DNA of 35,987 bases. Source: Nitrospirae bacterium JdFR-81 (lineage in GTDB: Bacteria > Nitrospirota > Thermodesulfovibrionia > UBA6902). The DNA is taken from positions 1-35,987 of the forward strand of contig MTOQ01000007.1 in the NCBI GenBank assembly GCA_002011735.1. The letters are read 5' to 3'. Made by a program: the position numbers and the translations under genes. Positions 25,101-32,304 of this stretch are shown in pieces; the stretch's first letter is position 1; the number at the start of each line of letters is the position of its first letter. The notes beneath the pieces were generated by a model. The model saw only the letters and a program-made list of their open reading frames with translations. It ran no database searches and was not told the DNA's origin.

Positions 25101-25364
25101 CGTGAGCCTCAAAGGGCCTGAGATATACTCGGACAGCGCCCATACCAGGAAATAGGTGACAGCGCTCTCTATGAATATCACAAACGCCGCCCATGGCTTT
25201 ACAATGAGCAGGGGCACGAGGTAGCCTGGCACCACAAGCCCTGACAGCACCCATCCAAAACGGAGATTAAAGAAGACCGATACTATTACCCCGATAAAGA
25301 CAGTGGTTGTTACTGAACTGGCGAGGCTTCCTTCTGGGAAGATATTGAGGATTCCATGTTCCAT
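22110..25364 (-). CDS. PgsC (CapC)-like membrane protein with duplicated TM unit and two pseudo-hydrolase domains
   Basis: A 1084-residue protein. Residues ~20-180 match PgsC/CapC, the membrane subunit of poly-γ-glutamate synthase: SGLVVPGYLVPL (41-52), RDRFFAFLIF, and HSFGLIIVALMANQYWKPG. Residues ~205-360 repeat the same plan (YSGILIPSLLALL at 228-240, GFGYLLPTLVAIK at 313-325), so the membrane part is a tandem duplication; ordinary PgsC is ~150 residues. The soluble remainder (~375-1084) contains two copies (~406-640 and ~680-945) of the fold of the hydrolase encoded downstream, both without its catalytic His motifs (VPH becomes VPL at 486-488 and IPR at 778-780). GAGGT lies just before the ATG. 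First of five overlapping genes; 32 nt follow the response regulator. Confidence 0.85.
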   Translation of the reverse strand: MEHGILNIFPEGSLASSVTTTVFIGVIVSVFFNLRFGWVLSGLVVPGYLVPLLIVKPWAAFVIFIESAVTYFLVWALSEYISGPLRLTNLFGRDRFFAFLIFSMFVRILFDVFLLPYIGEFLNNRFYINFDYRNNLHSFGLIIVALMANQYWKPGFFRGVIPQFITIAATYIAVKYLLMGYTNFTISNLSYIYEDIATSILASPKSYIILITTSFIASRMNLQYGWEYSGILIPSLLALLWYNPLKIAATMVESLIILQLGKLALRLPIFRDITIEKGRKILLFFTISFLYKYMISYLIIYLMPGEKISDYYGFGYLLPTLVAIKMHDKDITIKVTRSVVQTSFVAMIIASVIGFSLTFLNISFFTTGLQAGEEGKEEILRVEKGIFDMVREEKVRIYQSIRMTTLSPPTPKETEIFKAGMREVMDYIRNNDRSYLSRAQALFSKIDYTIHILKEGYIYISQDEANHGWGSYVFNPERDGGLVIEVPLPIDEWGSLEAGARLFKTLNGYAMAIGGISIKTPQGKTHNPLIRHDSLFQEFHRLIAHQNILQVRGYNIESIRWVTGQRPEIKGVELKEPGSLLLVKARLPYGLDLSTLRGLIGGITVDWGRTPFPNIQRESMASGFAEIFLNRSDIKELLFKPVYAQYDVSVTIRQQRIDGYLQDWLLRSKWLIAEKGSNLYKKAMLEELLFMDEEVLTPLIRVSQTEYSDGRWTAKGLGELRVIASASAMLGYRIVLYRDRLSGEDFIILVEDENLRHRRYWGTYVFRLGEANNYIIQIPRPLFELNVFEYGVSLFARLKAKALLIGGTHPHANADLSSDLIIMDNKENLFNLVNQVLLREFREEAFMSLQCRALGLRPERKLPKEDVLLTFDSGIMQRDALSPLGRALIDILDEDGLRSGFVDGREETSGYETSFTPPLFYIDQTSNKEFAILWLSPFARTTYRQQTENRWQNAQFRALGIPTTEADLYSYIMGSGLIGDSSIVPSPMIEAIKRYAETQDIVELYNIRSGWRLFRLRRVIDINTKQSFLFVYFTDRLVMVANLLPRQPEAEITLSRETLHRREVSRFIDTKAGFLKFRGEFEVY

Positions 25365-25396
25365 CTTACCTCAATCGAAATGGATGGTAGATATGC

Positions 25397-25765
25397 CTAA
25401 ATCCCCTCCAGTCTCTTGAAGAGCTCCTGTACGGCTACAGGTTTATATATAATGTCCGTTGCACCTGCATTGAGTATATCCTCCCTTATCTTCGGGTCAT
25501 TTACGGATGTCAGGACGATCACAGGAAGGTCCATCTTTACCTCGTTCCTCAGCCACTTTATAAACCTGAGGCCGTCCATGAAGGGCATCATCATGTCACA
25601 TATTATGATGTCGAACCTCTCCCTCTGCAGTAGCTCGATCGCCTTCAGTCCGTGCTCTGCGATGGAGGTCTCATACCCATGGGAGTTGAGCATCATGGAC
25701 AGAAGGCTCTGTATCGCAAGGTCATCCTCGACTATGAGTATCCTCTTCTTGCTCTCCATGGCCAC
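25397..25765 (-). CDS. Single-domain response regulator
   Basis: A 122-residue CheY-like receiver domain with no output domain. All key residues are present: acidic pair E13/D14-D15, phospho-acceptor D57 (IIICDMMMP), T86 and K108 (YKP). Start is GTG 25765 or ATG 25759; neither has a strong Shine-Dalgarno. It follows the histidine kinase by 50 nt and precedes the PgsC-like gene by 32 nt on the same strand, so it probably receives phosphate from that kinase. Having no DNA-binding domain, it must act through protein contacts, for instance on the capsule-type machinery, another kinase or a downstream relay. Confidence 0.93.
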   Translation of the reverse strand: MAMESKKRILIVEDDLAIQSLLSMMLNSHGYETSIAEHGLKAIELLQRERFDIIICDMMMPFMDGLRFIKWLRNEVKMDLPVIVLTSVNDPKIREDILNAGATDIIYKPVAVQELFKRLEGI

Positions 25766-25815
25766 TCACACCCACAGGTCTTTAGCTTACAAAAAAATAC
25801 ATAAATCTTCCATAC

Positions 25816-28494
25816 TTATTTAACCCTCTTTAACCTTATTGTGAAGGCCATGCCCTTACCGACATCGCTACTGACCATTATATCACCCTTCCACTGCCTC
25901 ACCTGTCTTATCGCTGCCTTGATGGCCTTCAGCTCAGCCGACCTCGTCTCATCTGAATCTGAAAACAGGTACCTATCCATGATCTCCTGGGGTAGCCCTA
26001 TGCCCTTGTTGGATATGCTTAGCTCAAACACCTCCATGCCCTCCTGTAGCCTCACATCTATCTCGCTCCCGTCAATCGCATCATGCAGGATCACATTCAT
26101 TATCTCTATTATCACATCCCTGAGCCTGGGGGAGGCATATACAAGTCCGGCAAGTTCAGGCACCTCCACATTTATCCTTATCCCCCTCTTTGATGCCTTT
26201 TCAGAGATGTGTTCGATCGCAGACAGGAGGGGGGCCTTTATATCCACGGGATAGTGTTCGAGGTCGCTGACGAATATGTCCTTAAGCAGGTGCTCCTTCA
26301 TGTCCCTTATGAATTCATTGGTTGTGTCAACCTTCTCTGTCAGTATCTGGAGTGCCATCTCCTTCTGCTTCTCAGGGAGGGACTCCTGCCTGAGTAGTGA
26401 TGCTGCAAGGTTTATGGCCTCTATATGGTTTCTCAGTCTGTAGTCGAGGTCTGTGAAGAGGTCGTTCTTGAATGCCTCCAAGGACTTGAGGTAGCTCACA
26501 TCCACAAGCACAAATATAATACCCATTATCATGAATGGGTACACCCCCATGGCAGGCATCTCACCACCCTCATAGACTATGGGCCTCATGTAGAGCATAT
26601 ACATCTTGTTTATATCCGATGGCATGGTGACAGAGAGGGAGACCTCATCACGCTCAAGGATTATCCTCTGGAGGAACCCCCTGAACCTCTCAGGCCTGAT
26701 GCCGGTGAGTTTGACCCCCAGGTCAAGGGCCGAGATATCATAGGGCTTGATGCCGAGGGGAGAGAGTATGTCCGTCATCTGTCTGTTTATATATATGACC
26801 CTTCCGAAGAGGTCATACAGGATGGTTGCGGTGTTCATCCTCTCGAGCACCTTCTCAAGCAGAAGGAGCCTTGTCTCGAGGACCGAGAGGTTCTCCCAGA
26901 GCTCCCTGTAGAAGAGCTTTGTTGCCTCGAACCTTAGGAGCCTCCTCCACCATGTCTGTCTCTTGAGTCTCATCTGTTGCTGCTGTCTGAAATACAGGAG
27001 CTCACTGATCTGGAAGGCGTAGTCCCTCACCATGCTCAGGAAGACAGGGATGTCCTGCACCTTTGAGTGTTCGATACTCAACGCCCAGAAGCCAAGCACC
27101 CTGTTTGCAAATATAAGGGGCACTATATACTCCCTTTCACCCTCTTTCACATCCTTGAAGAAGGGCCTCTTCTCTATCTCCACAGGGCCATTCTCGAGTA
27201 TGGCCGTGCTGTAGGGCTCCCTCTCATAGTCCCTCCTTCTTTCATATATATCCTCAAGGGAACAGTTCAGCGCCTTCACCTCCCTCACCCTGTGGTCATC
27301 CTCTACCTTTTCAAGGAAGATCGCACGGTTGAGCTCAAGGCTCTGGCTCACAAAGGTGATGAGCTGTGACCAGTGGTCTTCTGTCCTGTAGAAGCTCTCT
27401 GGCAGGAGCCTCTTCTCAAGCTTTATGGTCGTCTCAAGCAGCATCCTCCTCAGACCCTCCTCCTCCATCATCGCCTTCCTCGTTATCAGGGCCGCAGAGG
27501 TGATTATATGGAGGGTCAGGATCTCCACAATGGGTATCCATAGGTTCAGATAGGAGAACAGGGCGTAACAGGCAAATAGATAGAATATCAGCAGGAGGAT
27601 GCTGTAAGGCAGGATCAGGGAGAGTCTTATCCTGAATATCTGTGATATGGTCAGATACAGTATCACCATGCCCATGAGTATGATGAGCCTTGTCAACGGG
27701 GATGTGGTCCTGATCATATTCCCGGACAGGAGTGTATCCAGTGCATATCCACGGAACTCCAGCGGGGAGAGGAGGAGACCCCTTGATGAGAGTGGCGTAT
27801 GGAGTGATGGCATGGCCTCTGAGGCCTTGAAGCCCACGAGTACCACCCTCTCCTTTACAAGTTCGGGTATAAGCTTGCCTGCCAGTACATCCTCGATATC
27901 CATATTTGGTAGCCCGTTGAATTTGCCATTGAAGTTGATGAGGAAGACTCCCGGCAGTTTGACATCAGGTATGACATCCCTCATCACAGCAGCCTCCAGA
28001 GAGGGATAGACCCTGCCATTCACTGAGAAGGAGGTCTGTGCATATCTATAGACACCATAAAATGCCTCTGGCAGGTTGGTGATCCCGAACTTTAATCCAT
28101 GGATGGATGGATAGGGCAGGGGCTCTAACTCTATCGTATCTTCCTGCCTGTCTCTGACGGTCTCCCTGCCGAATATGATCCGTCCGTCCTTTATGGCCTC
28201 TCTGTAGAAGTCCTCGGAGACAGAGGGGGGTAGAAATGTGAAGGCGATCCTTAGGGGCGAGAAGTCCCTTAATATCCCAAGCAGTCTCAGCCACCTCTCA
28301 TCTCCGCTGTATTTATCCTTGAGTTCACAGTTGATGAGGAGTATCCTTGAGGATGACCTCTCGACCTCGGGTGCCAGGCTCACATACCTGTCATACAGCA
28401 CACCTTCTGGCAGTCTGAAGATACCGGTTATACTCAGTAGCCATACAAAGACGGCGATGGTGAGGTTCAGTAACAGAAAATTCTTAACGAACAT
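25816..28494 (-). CDS. CHASE2 sensor histidine kinase
   Basis: An 892-residue membrane sensor. Residues 7-25 are the first membrane segment, ~30-265 a periplasmic CHASE2 domain (including VVLVGFKA and the PLEFRGYALDTLL helix), then three membrane segments (~270-345). Inside follow a GAF-like region (~365-500), a linker, a PAS-like region (~540-650) and the kinase. The likely phospho-acceptor is H690 in RLRNHIEAINLAASLL. The ATPase domain shows an N box-like EIMNVILHDAID, a G box ISNKGIGLP and the terminal GKGMAFTIRL. CHASE2 domains sense unknown extracytoplasmic signals. The adjacent receiver protein is the probable partner. A perfect TATAAT lies 8 nt before the ATG without a Shine-Dalgarno. 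Confidence 0.9.
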   Translation of the reverse strand: MFVKNFLLLNLTIAVFVWLLSITGIFRLPEGVLYDRYVSLAPEVERSSSRILLINCELKDKYSGDERWLRLLGILRDFSPLRIAFTFLPPSVSEDFYREAIKDGRIIFGRETVRDRQEDTIELEPLPYPSIHGLKFGITNLPEAFYGVYRYAQTSFSVNGRVYPSLEAAVMRDVIPDVKLPGVFLINFNGKFNGLPNMDIEDVLAGKLIPELVKERVVLVGFKASEAMPSLHTPLSSRGLLLSPLEFRGYALDTLLSGNMIRTTSPLTRLIILMGMVILYLTISQIFRIRLSLILPYSILLLIFYLFACYALFSYLNLWIPIVEILTLHIITSAALITRKAMMEEEGLRRMLLETTIKLEKRLLPESFYRTEDHWSQLITFVSQSLELNRAIFLEKVEDDHRVREVKALNCSLEDIYERRRDYEREPYSTAILENGPVEIEKRPFFKDVKEGEREYIVPLIFANRVLGFWALSIEHSKVQDIPVFLSMVRDYAFQISELLYFRQQQQMRLKRQTWWRRLLRFEATKLFYRELWENLSVLETRLLLLEKVLERMNTATILYDLFGRVIYINRQMTDILSPLGIKPYDISALDLGVKLTGIRPERFRGFLQRIILERDEVSLSVTMPSDINKMYMLYMRPIVYEGGEMPAMGVYPFMIMGIIFVLVDVSYLKSLEAFKNDLFTDLDYRLRNHIEAINLAASLLRQESLPEKQKEMALQILTEKVDTTNEFIRDMKEHLLKDIFVSDLEHYPVDIKAPLLSAIEHISEKASKRGIRINVEVPELAGLVYASPRLRDVIIEIMNVILHDAIDGSEIDVRLQEGMEVFELSISNKGIGLPQEIMDRYLFSDSDETRSAELKAIKAAIRQVRQWKGDIMVSSDVGKGMAFTIRLKRVK

Positions 28495-28502
28495 TTTGTT
28501 TT

Positions 28503-28531
28503 ATTATAAAATTAGTGATATATTTTTGCAT
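28503..28531 (-). promoter_or_regulatory. Promoter for the CHASE2 kinase (and possibly the capsule-like operon)
   Basis: On the minus strand, a consensus TATAAT (28508-28503) lies 17 nt from ATGCAA (28531-28526, 3/6 to -35), within an AT-rich 80-bp gap after glgP. The -10 ends 8 nt before the ATG at 28494, so the start site would fall about at +1 to +3 of the message. Because downstream gaps are small (50 and 32 nt), this promoter could drive the kinase, regulator and all PgsB/PgsC-like genes. Confidence 0.6.
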
Positions 28532-28574
28532 TAATCCGCATACTTGAGGGTGGCGATAAGGGTAATATTACAGA

Positions 28575-30287
28575 CTATCTGATATATGCCTCTGTTACAT
28601 ACCTCCGCATCATCCTGTGGGTATTGAAGTAATAGGCATTCTTGCCGATAGCATTCTGCATCATCCTTATCCAGGTCTTGCGGTCATTATAGTAGGTGGG
28701 GATTATGAGGTTCTCAAGCTTGTGGTAGATATCTTCAGCATCGACCCTGTTTATATCATCTATATGCTTGGCCTCCTCAGGCCCCGGCCCTATGGACCAG
28801 CCTGTGTAGCCCTCTATATGGCCTTCGATCCACCATCCATCAAGCACGCTGAAATTGAGCACCCCATTGTGTGCTGCCTTCATCCCGCTTGTGCCTGATG
28901 CCTCAAGCGGCCTGAGGGGGGTATTCAACCAGACATCCACGCCAGAGATGACCCTGAGGGCTATCTCCATACTGTAGTTCTTTAAGAAGACGATGTTTAT
29001 CTTCCCTCTCAGCCTCTTCATCGCTGAGTATATCTTCTCTATCAGGTGTTTCCCCTCGATATCCTTGGGGTGGGCCTTGCCCGCATAGATTATCTGGAGC
29101 CTCCCGGTCCCGATCCTCTCAAGCCTCTCTATATCATAAAACAGGAGATCCGCCCTCTTGTAGGCCGTTGCCCTCCTTGCAAACCCTATGGTGAGTGTGT
29201 GGTAATCCATACCTGCGTTGTAGACTGTATTTACGTAATCTATCAACCTCCTCTTGGCCTCCATGTGTGCATCCCACAGCTCCTCATCAGGTATTACCCC
29301 GACCCTGACGAATATCTCAGGCTCATTTGCCCATCCAGGAAGGTATTTATCATACAGCCTCCTGAAGCTCTCGGCTGTCCATGTATATGAATGCACCCCA
29401 TTTGTTATTGCATTTATCTGGTAACCAGGGAACATATCCTGTGATACCTCGCCATGCCTCTTTGCCACCCCGTTGATGTATTTACTGAGGTTCAGGGCGA
29501 GGAGTGTCATATTGAGGTTCTCCTCACCTGCGAGCCTCTTGAGCACATTCTTTGGGAAGTAGTCGCCCAGGATGCGATCGTAAAGCTCATAGGAGAACTT
29601 GTCATGGCCTGCCTCCACAGGTGTATGGGTCGTGAATACACAGAGTTCCTTCACGCTCTCCACATCCCATATGTATGATTCATCCCAGACCGACTCTATG
29701 TCCCTTTTATAGTCATGCAGGAGTTCAAGTGTTAAAAAGGCCGCATGCCCCTCGTTCATATGATACTTCTTTATCTTGAAGCCAAGCCTTCTGAGCATCC
29801 TCACACCACCGATCCCGAGGACGGCCTCCTGTTTCATCCTGTAGGCATCATCACCACCATAGAGATAGTCTGTTATCTGTCGGTCTTCCTCAGAGTTTTC
29901 TGGCAGGTCGGTATCAAGGAATATGACAGGCACGCTCCCACCCCTCAGGCTCTCGACAAAATATACCCACGCCTGGATATGGACGGTCCTGCCCTCGATC
30001 CTGACACTCACCCTCTCGGGTGCGGTGTTCATGTGTCTTGAGGGCTCCCATATGGCAGGTAGCTCTATCTGGTGCCCGTCTTCGTCTATCTCCTGATTGA
30101 AGTATCCCTTCCGACTTATGAGGGTTACCGCCACAAATGGTATGTTGAGGTCAGCGGCAGACCTCACGATATCTCCTGCAAGCACACCAAGTCCACCACT
30201 GTATGTATACATGTCGTCCCTAAGACCTATCTCCATTGAGAAGTAGGCGATCTTTGGTTCCCTTATGTAATCCTTGAGGAGAGGCAT
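28575..30287 (-). CDS. glgP: Alpha-glucan phosphorylase (short GT35 form)
   Basis: Releases glucose-1-phosphate from glycogen or maltodextrin. The 570-residue length and the N-terminal EPKIAYFSMEIGL followed by YSGGLGVLAGD mark the short bacterial/archaeal GT35 subfamily rather than the ~800-residue classical enzyme. The pyridoxal-phosphate lysine lies in GTSGMKAAHNG near the C-terminus, and the phosphate-site region RRATAYKRADL is present. I prefer the ATG at 30287 (protein begins MPLLKDYIREPKIAYFSME) to upstream starts at 30311 or 30317, because a TATAAT box sits only 6 nt before it; no Shine-Dalgarno is seen before any of the three. It is divergent from proA and separated by 80 nt from the sensor kinase downstream. 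Confidence 0.93.
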   Translation of the reverse strand: MPLLKDYIREPKIAYFSMEIGLRDDMYTYSGGLGVLAGDIVRSAADLNIPFVAVTLISRKGYFNQEIDEDGHQIELPAIWEPSRHMNTAPERVSVRIEGRTVHIQAWVYFVESLRGGSVPVIFLDTDLPENSEEDRQITDYLYGGDDAYRMKQEAVLGIGGVRMLRRLGFKIKKYHMNEGHAAFLTLELLHDYKRDIESVWDESYIWDVESVKELCVFTTHTPVEAGHDKFSYELYDRILGDYFPKNVLKRLAGEENLNMTLLALNLSKYINGVAKRHGEVSQDMFPGYQINAITNGVHSYTWTAESFRRLYDKYLPGWANEPEIFVRVGVIPDEELWDAHMEAKRRLIDYVNTVYNAGMDYHTLTIGFARRATAYKRADLLFYDIERLERIGTGRLQIIYAGKAHPKDIEGKHLIEKIYSAMKRLRGKINIVFLKNYSMEIALRVISGVDVWLNTPLRPLEASGTSGMKAAHNGVLNFSVLDGWWIEGHIEGYTGWSIGPGPEEAKHIDDINRVDAEDIYHKLENLIIPTYYNDRKTWIRMMQNAIGKNAYYFNTHRMMRRYVTEAYIR

Positions 30288-30293
30288 GGGTTT

Positions 30294-30299
30294 ATTATA
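30294..30299 (-). promoter_or_regulatory. -10 box for glgP
   Basis: A perfect TATAAT on the minus strand ends 6 nt before the ATG at 30287. No good -35 is visible 16-18 nt upstream. If functional, the transcript would begin at the start codon (leaderless). Confidence 0.4.
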
Positions 30300-30372
30300 A
30301 CAGAAGCCCATAAGCACGCAGTATATCGATTGTGATAAAATGATTAATCAAAAAACCGAGGGAGGTCTGAGT

Positions 30373-31629
30373 ATGGATATAAGATCCTATGTCCTTGGGA
30401 AGGCCATGGATGCAAAGGAGGGTGCGAGGGCTATTGCGAGGGTATCATCTGAAGGAAAGAACAATGCCCTAAGGCAGATGGCAGAGGCATTGAGGAGGAA
30501 GAGGAGGGAGCTTCAGAGGGCAAACAAAAAGGATATCGAGTTTGCAAAAGGGAAGGGGCTTTCAGGTGCATTGATCGACAGGCTCACGCTTACAGATAAG
30601 AGGATAGAAGAGATGGCAAAGGGGCTCGAGGAGATCGCTGCCCTGCCTGACCCTGTTGGTGAGGTCACGAAGATGTGGAAGAGGCCCAACGGGATGATGG
30701 TGGGGAGGATGAGGGTGCCCATAGGTGTTATAGGGATCATATATGAGTCAAGGCCCAATGTCACGGCCGATGCAACTGCCCTGTGTCTGAAGGCAGGAAA
30801 TGCGGTCATCTTGAGGGGTGGTTCCGAGGCAATAAACTCAAACCGTGCCATCGTAAGGGTGCTCAGGGATGTTGCAAGGGCAAATGGTATACATGAGGGG
30901 GTCGTGACCTTTATCGATATTCCAGAGAGAGAGGCGATCATGGAGATGCTCAAGTTGGAGGGTCTGATCGACCTGATCATACCCCGTGGTGGGGAAGGGC
31001 TCATAAGAACGGTTACCGAGAACTCAAGGATACCCGTGCTCAAACACTACAAGGGTGTGTGTCATATCTTTGTGGACAGGGATGCAGACCTCAGGATGGC
31101 AGAGGATGTCTGTTTCAATGCGAAGGTCCAGAGGCCAGGGACATGCAACGCAATGGAGACCATGCTTGTTGATGAGAAGATTGCAAGACGGTTCCTGCCA
31201 GGCATGATCAGGAGGTTCAGGTCAGCAGGTGTGGAGCTCAAGGGTTGTGCGAGGACGAGGAGGATTGACAGGCATGTTGCCCCGGCAAAGGAGGAGGACT
31301 ACTACAATGAATACCTTGACAAGATACTGAATATAAAGATAGTGAAGGGTATCGACGAGGCAATAGCGCATATAGAGAGATATGGTTCTGCACACACAGA
31401 CTCCATAATCACAAAGGACTATTCAAAGGCAATGAGGTTTCTGAAGGAGGTGGATTCATCCTCTGTGTTTGTGAATGTCTCCACAAGGCTGAGTGATGGA
31501 TTTCAATACGGCCTTGGTGCGGAGATGGGCATCTCCACAGACAAGATCCACGCAAGGGGGCCGATGGGCCTCGAGGAACTGACATGCACAAAGTTCATTG
31601 TCATCGGGAATGGACAGCTGAGGGAGTGA
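30373..31629 (+). CDS. proA: Gamma-glutamyl phosphate reductase
   Basis: Reduces γ-glutamyl phosphate to glutamate-5-semialdehyde with NADPH in proline synthesis. The 418-residue length is standard. The catalytic cysteine is C258 in QRPGTCNAMET; other family segments are GVIGIIYESRPNVTADA (118-134) and LIIPRGG (201-207). The start is set by GGAGG at 30361-30365, 7 nt before the ATG at 30373; an upstream in-frame ATG at 30340 has no such signal and its 11 extra residues include the Shine-Dalgarno itself. ProB is not in the window. Divergent from glgP. Although it acts on a glutamyl phosphate, it is a normal proline enzyme and need not belong to the polymer system. Confidence 0.96.
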   Translation: MDIRSYVLGKAMDAKEGARAIARVSSEGKNNALRQMAEALRRKRRELQRANKKDIEFAKGKGLSGALIDRLTLTDKRIEEMAKGLEEIAALPDPVGEVTKMWKRPNGMMVGRMRVPIGVIGIIYESRPNVTADATALCLKAGNAVILRGGSEAINSNRAIVRVLRDVARANGIHEGVVTFIDIPEREAIMEMLKLEGLIDLIIPRGGEGLIRTVTENSRIPVLKHYKGVCHIFVDRDADLRMAEDVCFNAKVQRPGTCNAMETMLVDEKIARRFLPGMIRRFRSAGVELKGCARTRRIDRHVAPAKEEDYYNEYLDKILNIKIVKGIDEAIAHIERYGSAHTDSIITKDYSKAMRFLKEVDSSSVFVNVSTRLSDGFQYGLGAEMGISTDKIHARGPMGLEELTCTKFIVIGNGQLRE

Positions 31630-31655
31630 GGCATCCTCTTTTATATTAGGCGCCC

Positions 31656-31959
31656 ATGGTTTTGGATTATCTATTGTTCGGGACACATCCGCTTGGTAAA
31701 TCCAAGGCTAAGTATCTACGTTCGTTCGGTTTTAGTAAGGAACTATTGAAAGAGGACTTAATAGCTGTTGCTCGGACAGGAGGATGTTAGAGAGGCAATA
31801 ACCTCTCCACATGGTGTAAAATATGTTTATGTTGTAGATGGTTTTATACAGACGCCGTTAAAGACCTCTATTAAGGCGAGGACAATTTAGATAATTGAGA
31901 AAGGCAGAGAGAGACCACGTTTCGTAACCGCTTATCCAATAAAAGGGGTGGAGGAGTAG
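31656..31959 (+). pseudogene. Frameshifted DUF6883-like gene
   Basis: The first frame (ATG 31656 to TAG 31788) reads 44 residues containing THPLGKSKAKYLRSFGF, which resembles the N-terminus of small DUF6883-type proteins. Removing one G from the GGAGGATG run near 31780 joins it to a second frame from 31786 that continues VREAITSPHGVKYV and RPRFVTAYP, the expected remainder. That second frame is itself cut by TAG at 31888, at a place where TGG (Trp) would fit (ARTI-stop-IIEKG), and ends at TAG 31957. Two independent lesions indicate a decayed gene. It sits directly upstream of a DUF4926-like gene, a pairing I recall for these families. The family name is from memory and should be treated as tentative. 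Confidence 0.6.
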
Positions 31960-31960
31960 G

Positions 31961-32128
31961 ATGATCAAAGAATTAGACACCGTTGTCTTGACCCGTGACA
32001 TTAAAGAATATGGATTAACAAAAGGTGATATAGGGGCAGTGGTGCATTGCTATAAAGATAGCGATGTCTATGGGGTGGAGTTTACCACTGCTGATGGAAA
32101 GACAATACCTGTCCTTACCCTCTTTTGA
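31961..32128 (+). CDS. DUF4926-like small protein, probably C-terminally frameshifted
   Basis: A 55-residue ORF starting 1 nt after the pseudogene, with GGAGGAG just upstream. Its sequence, with TVVLTRDIKEYGLTKGD, IGAVVHCY, VYGVEF and DGKTIPVLTLF, fits DUF4926, a small β-barrel-like family often next to DUF6883-type or other toxin-like genes. The stop at 32126 follows a TTTT run; with one T fewer the frame continues for 22 more residues (FDDVRLMKDREILHVREIA) to TAA 32193-32195, which looks like natural coding sequence. So this gene is probably also damaged. The spacer 32196-32304 holds nothing I can name; a 32-codon open stretch there has no family resemblance. Confidence 0.6.
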   Translation: MIKELDTVVLTRDIKEYGLTKGDIGAVVHCYKDSDVYGVEFTTADGKTIPVLTLF

Positions 32129-32304
32129 TGATGTCAGGTTGATGAAAGATAGAGAGATATTACATGTGCGAGAAATAGCACAACATACGATATAATTGAA
32201 AATTGAAAGGCCTTCTTGTCAGACCTCAGCAGTTTGCAAAAAAATTCAAAGAGGATTTGAATTGTCAGGCCTCTCTAAATTTGTCTAAACAAAGGGGATA
32301 GATT

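Noticed and set aside
30340-30372. Upstream ATG for proA
   Set aside because: The extra codons would include the Shine-Dalgarno that serves the ATG at 30373, and the family N-terminus begins there.
30373-31629. proA as a member of the polymer system because it acts on γ-glutamyl phosphate
   Set aside because: It is a standard proline-synthesis enzyme, divergent from and over 2 kb away from the operon, with glgP and the kinase between.
32196-32304. A 32-codon open stretch before nadD
   Set aside because: It starts only with TTG, has no Shine-Dalgarno and no recognisable similarity; AT-rich spacer is the simpler reading.
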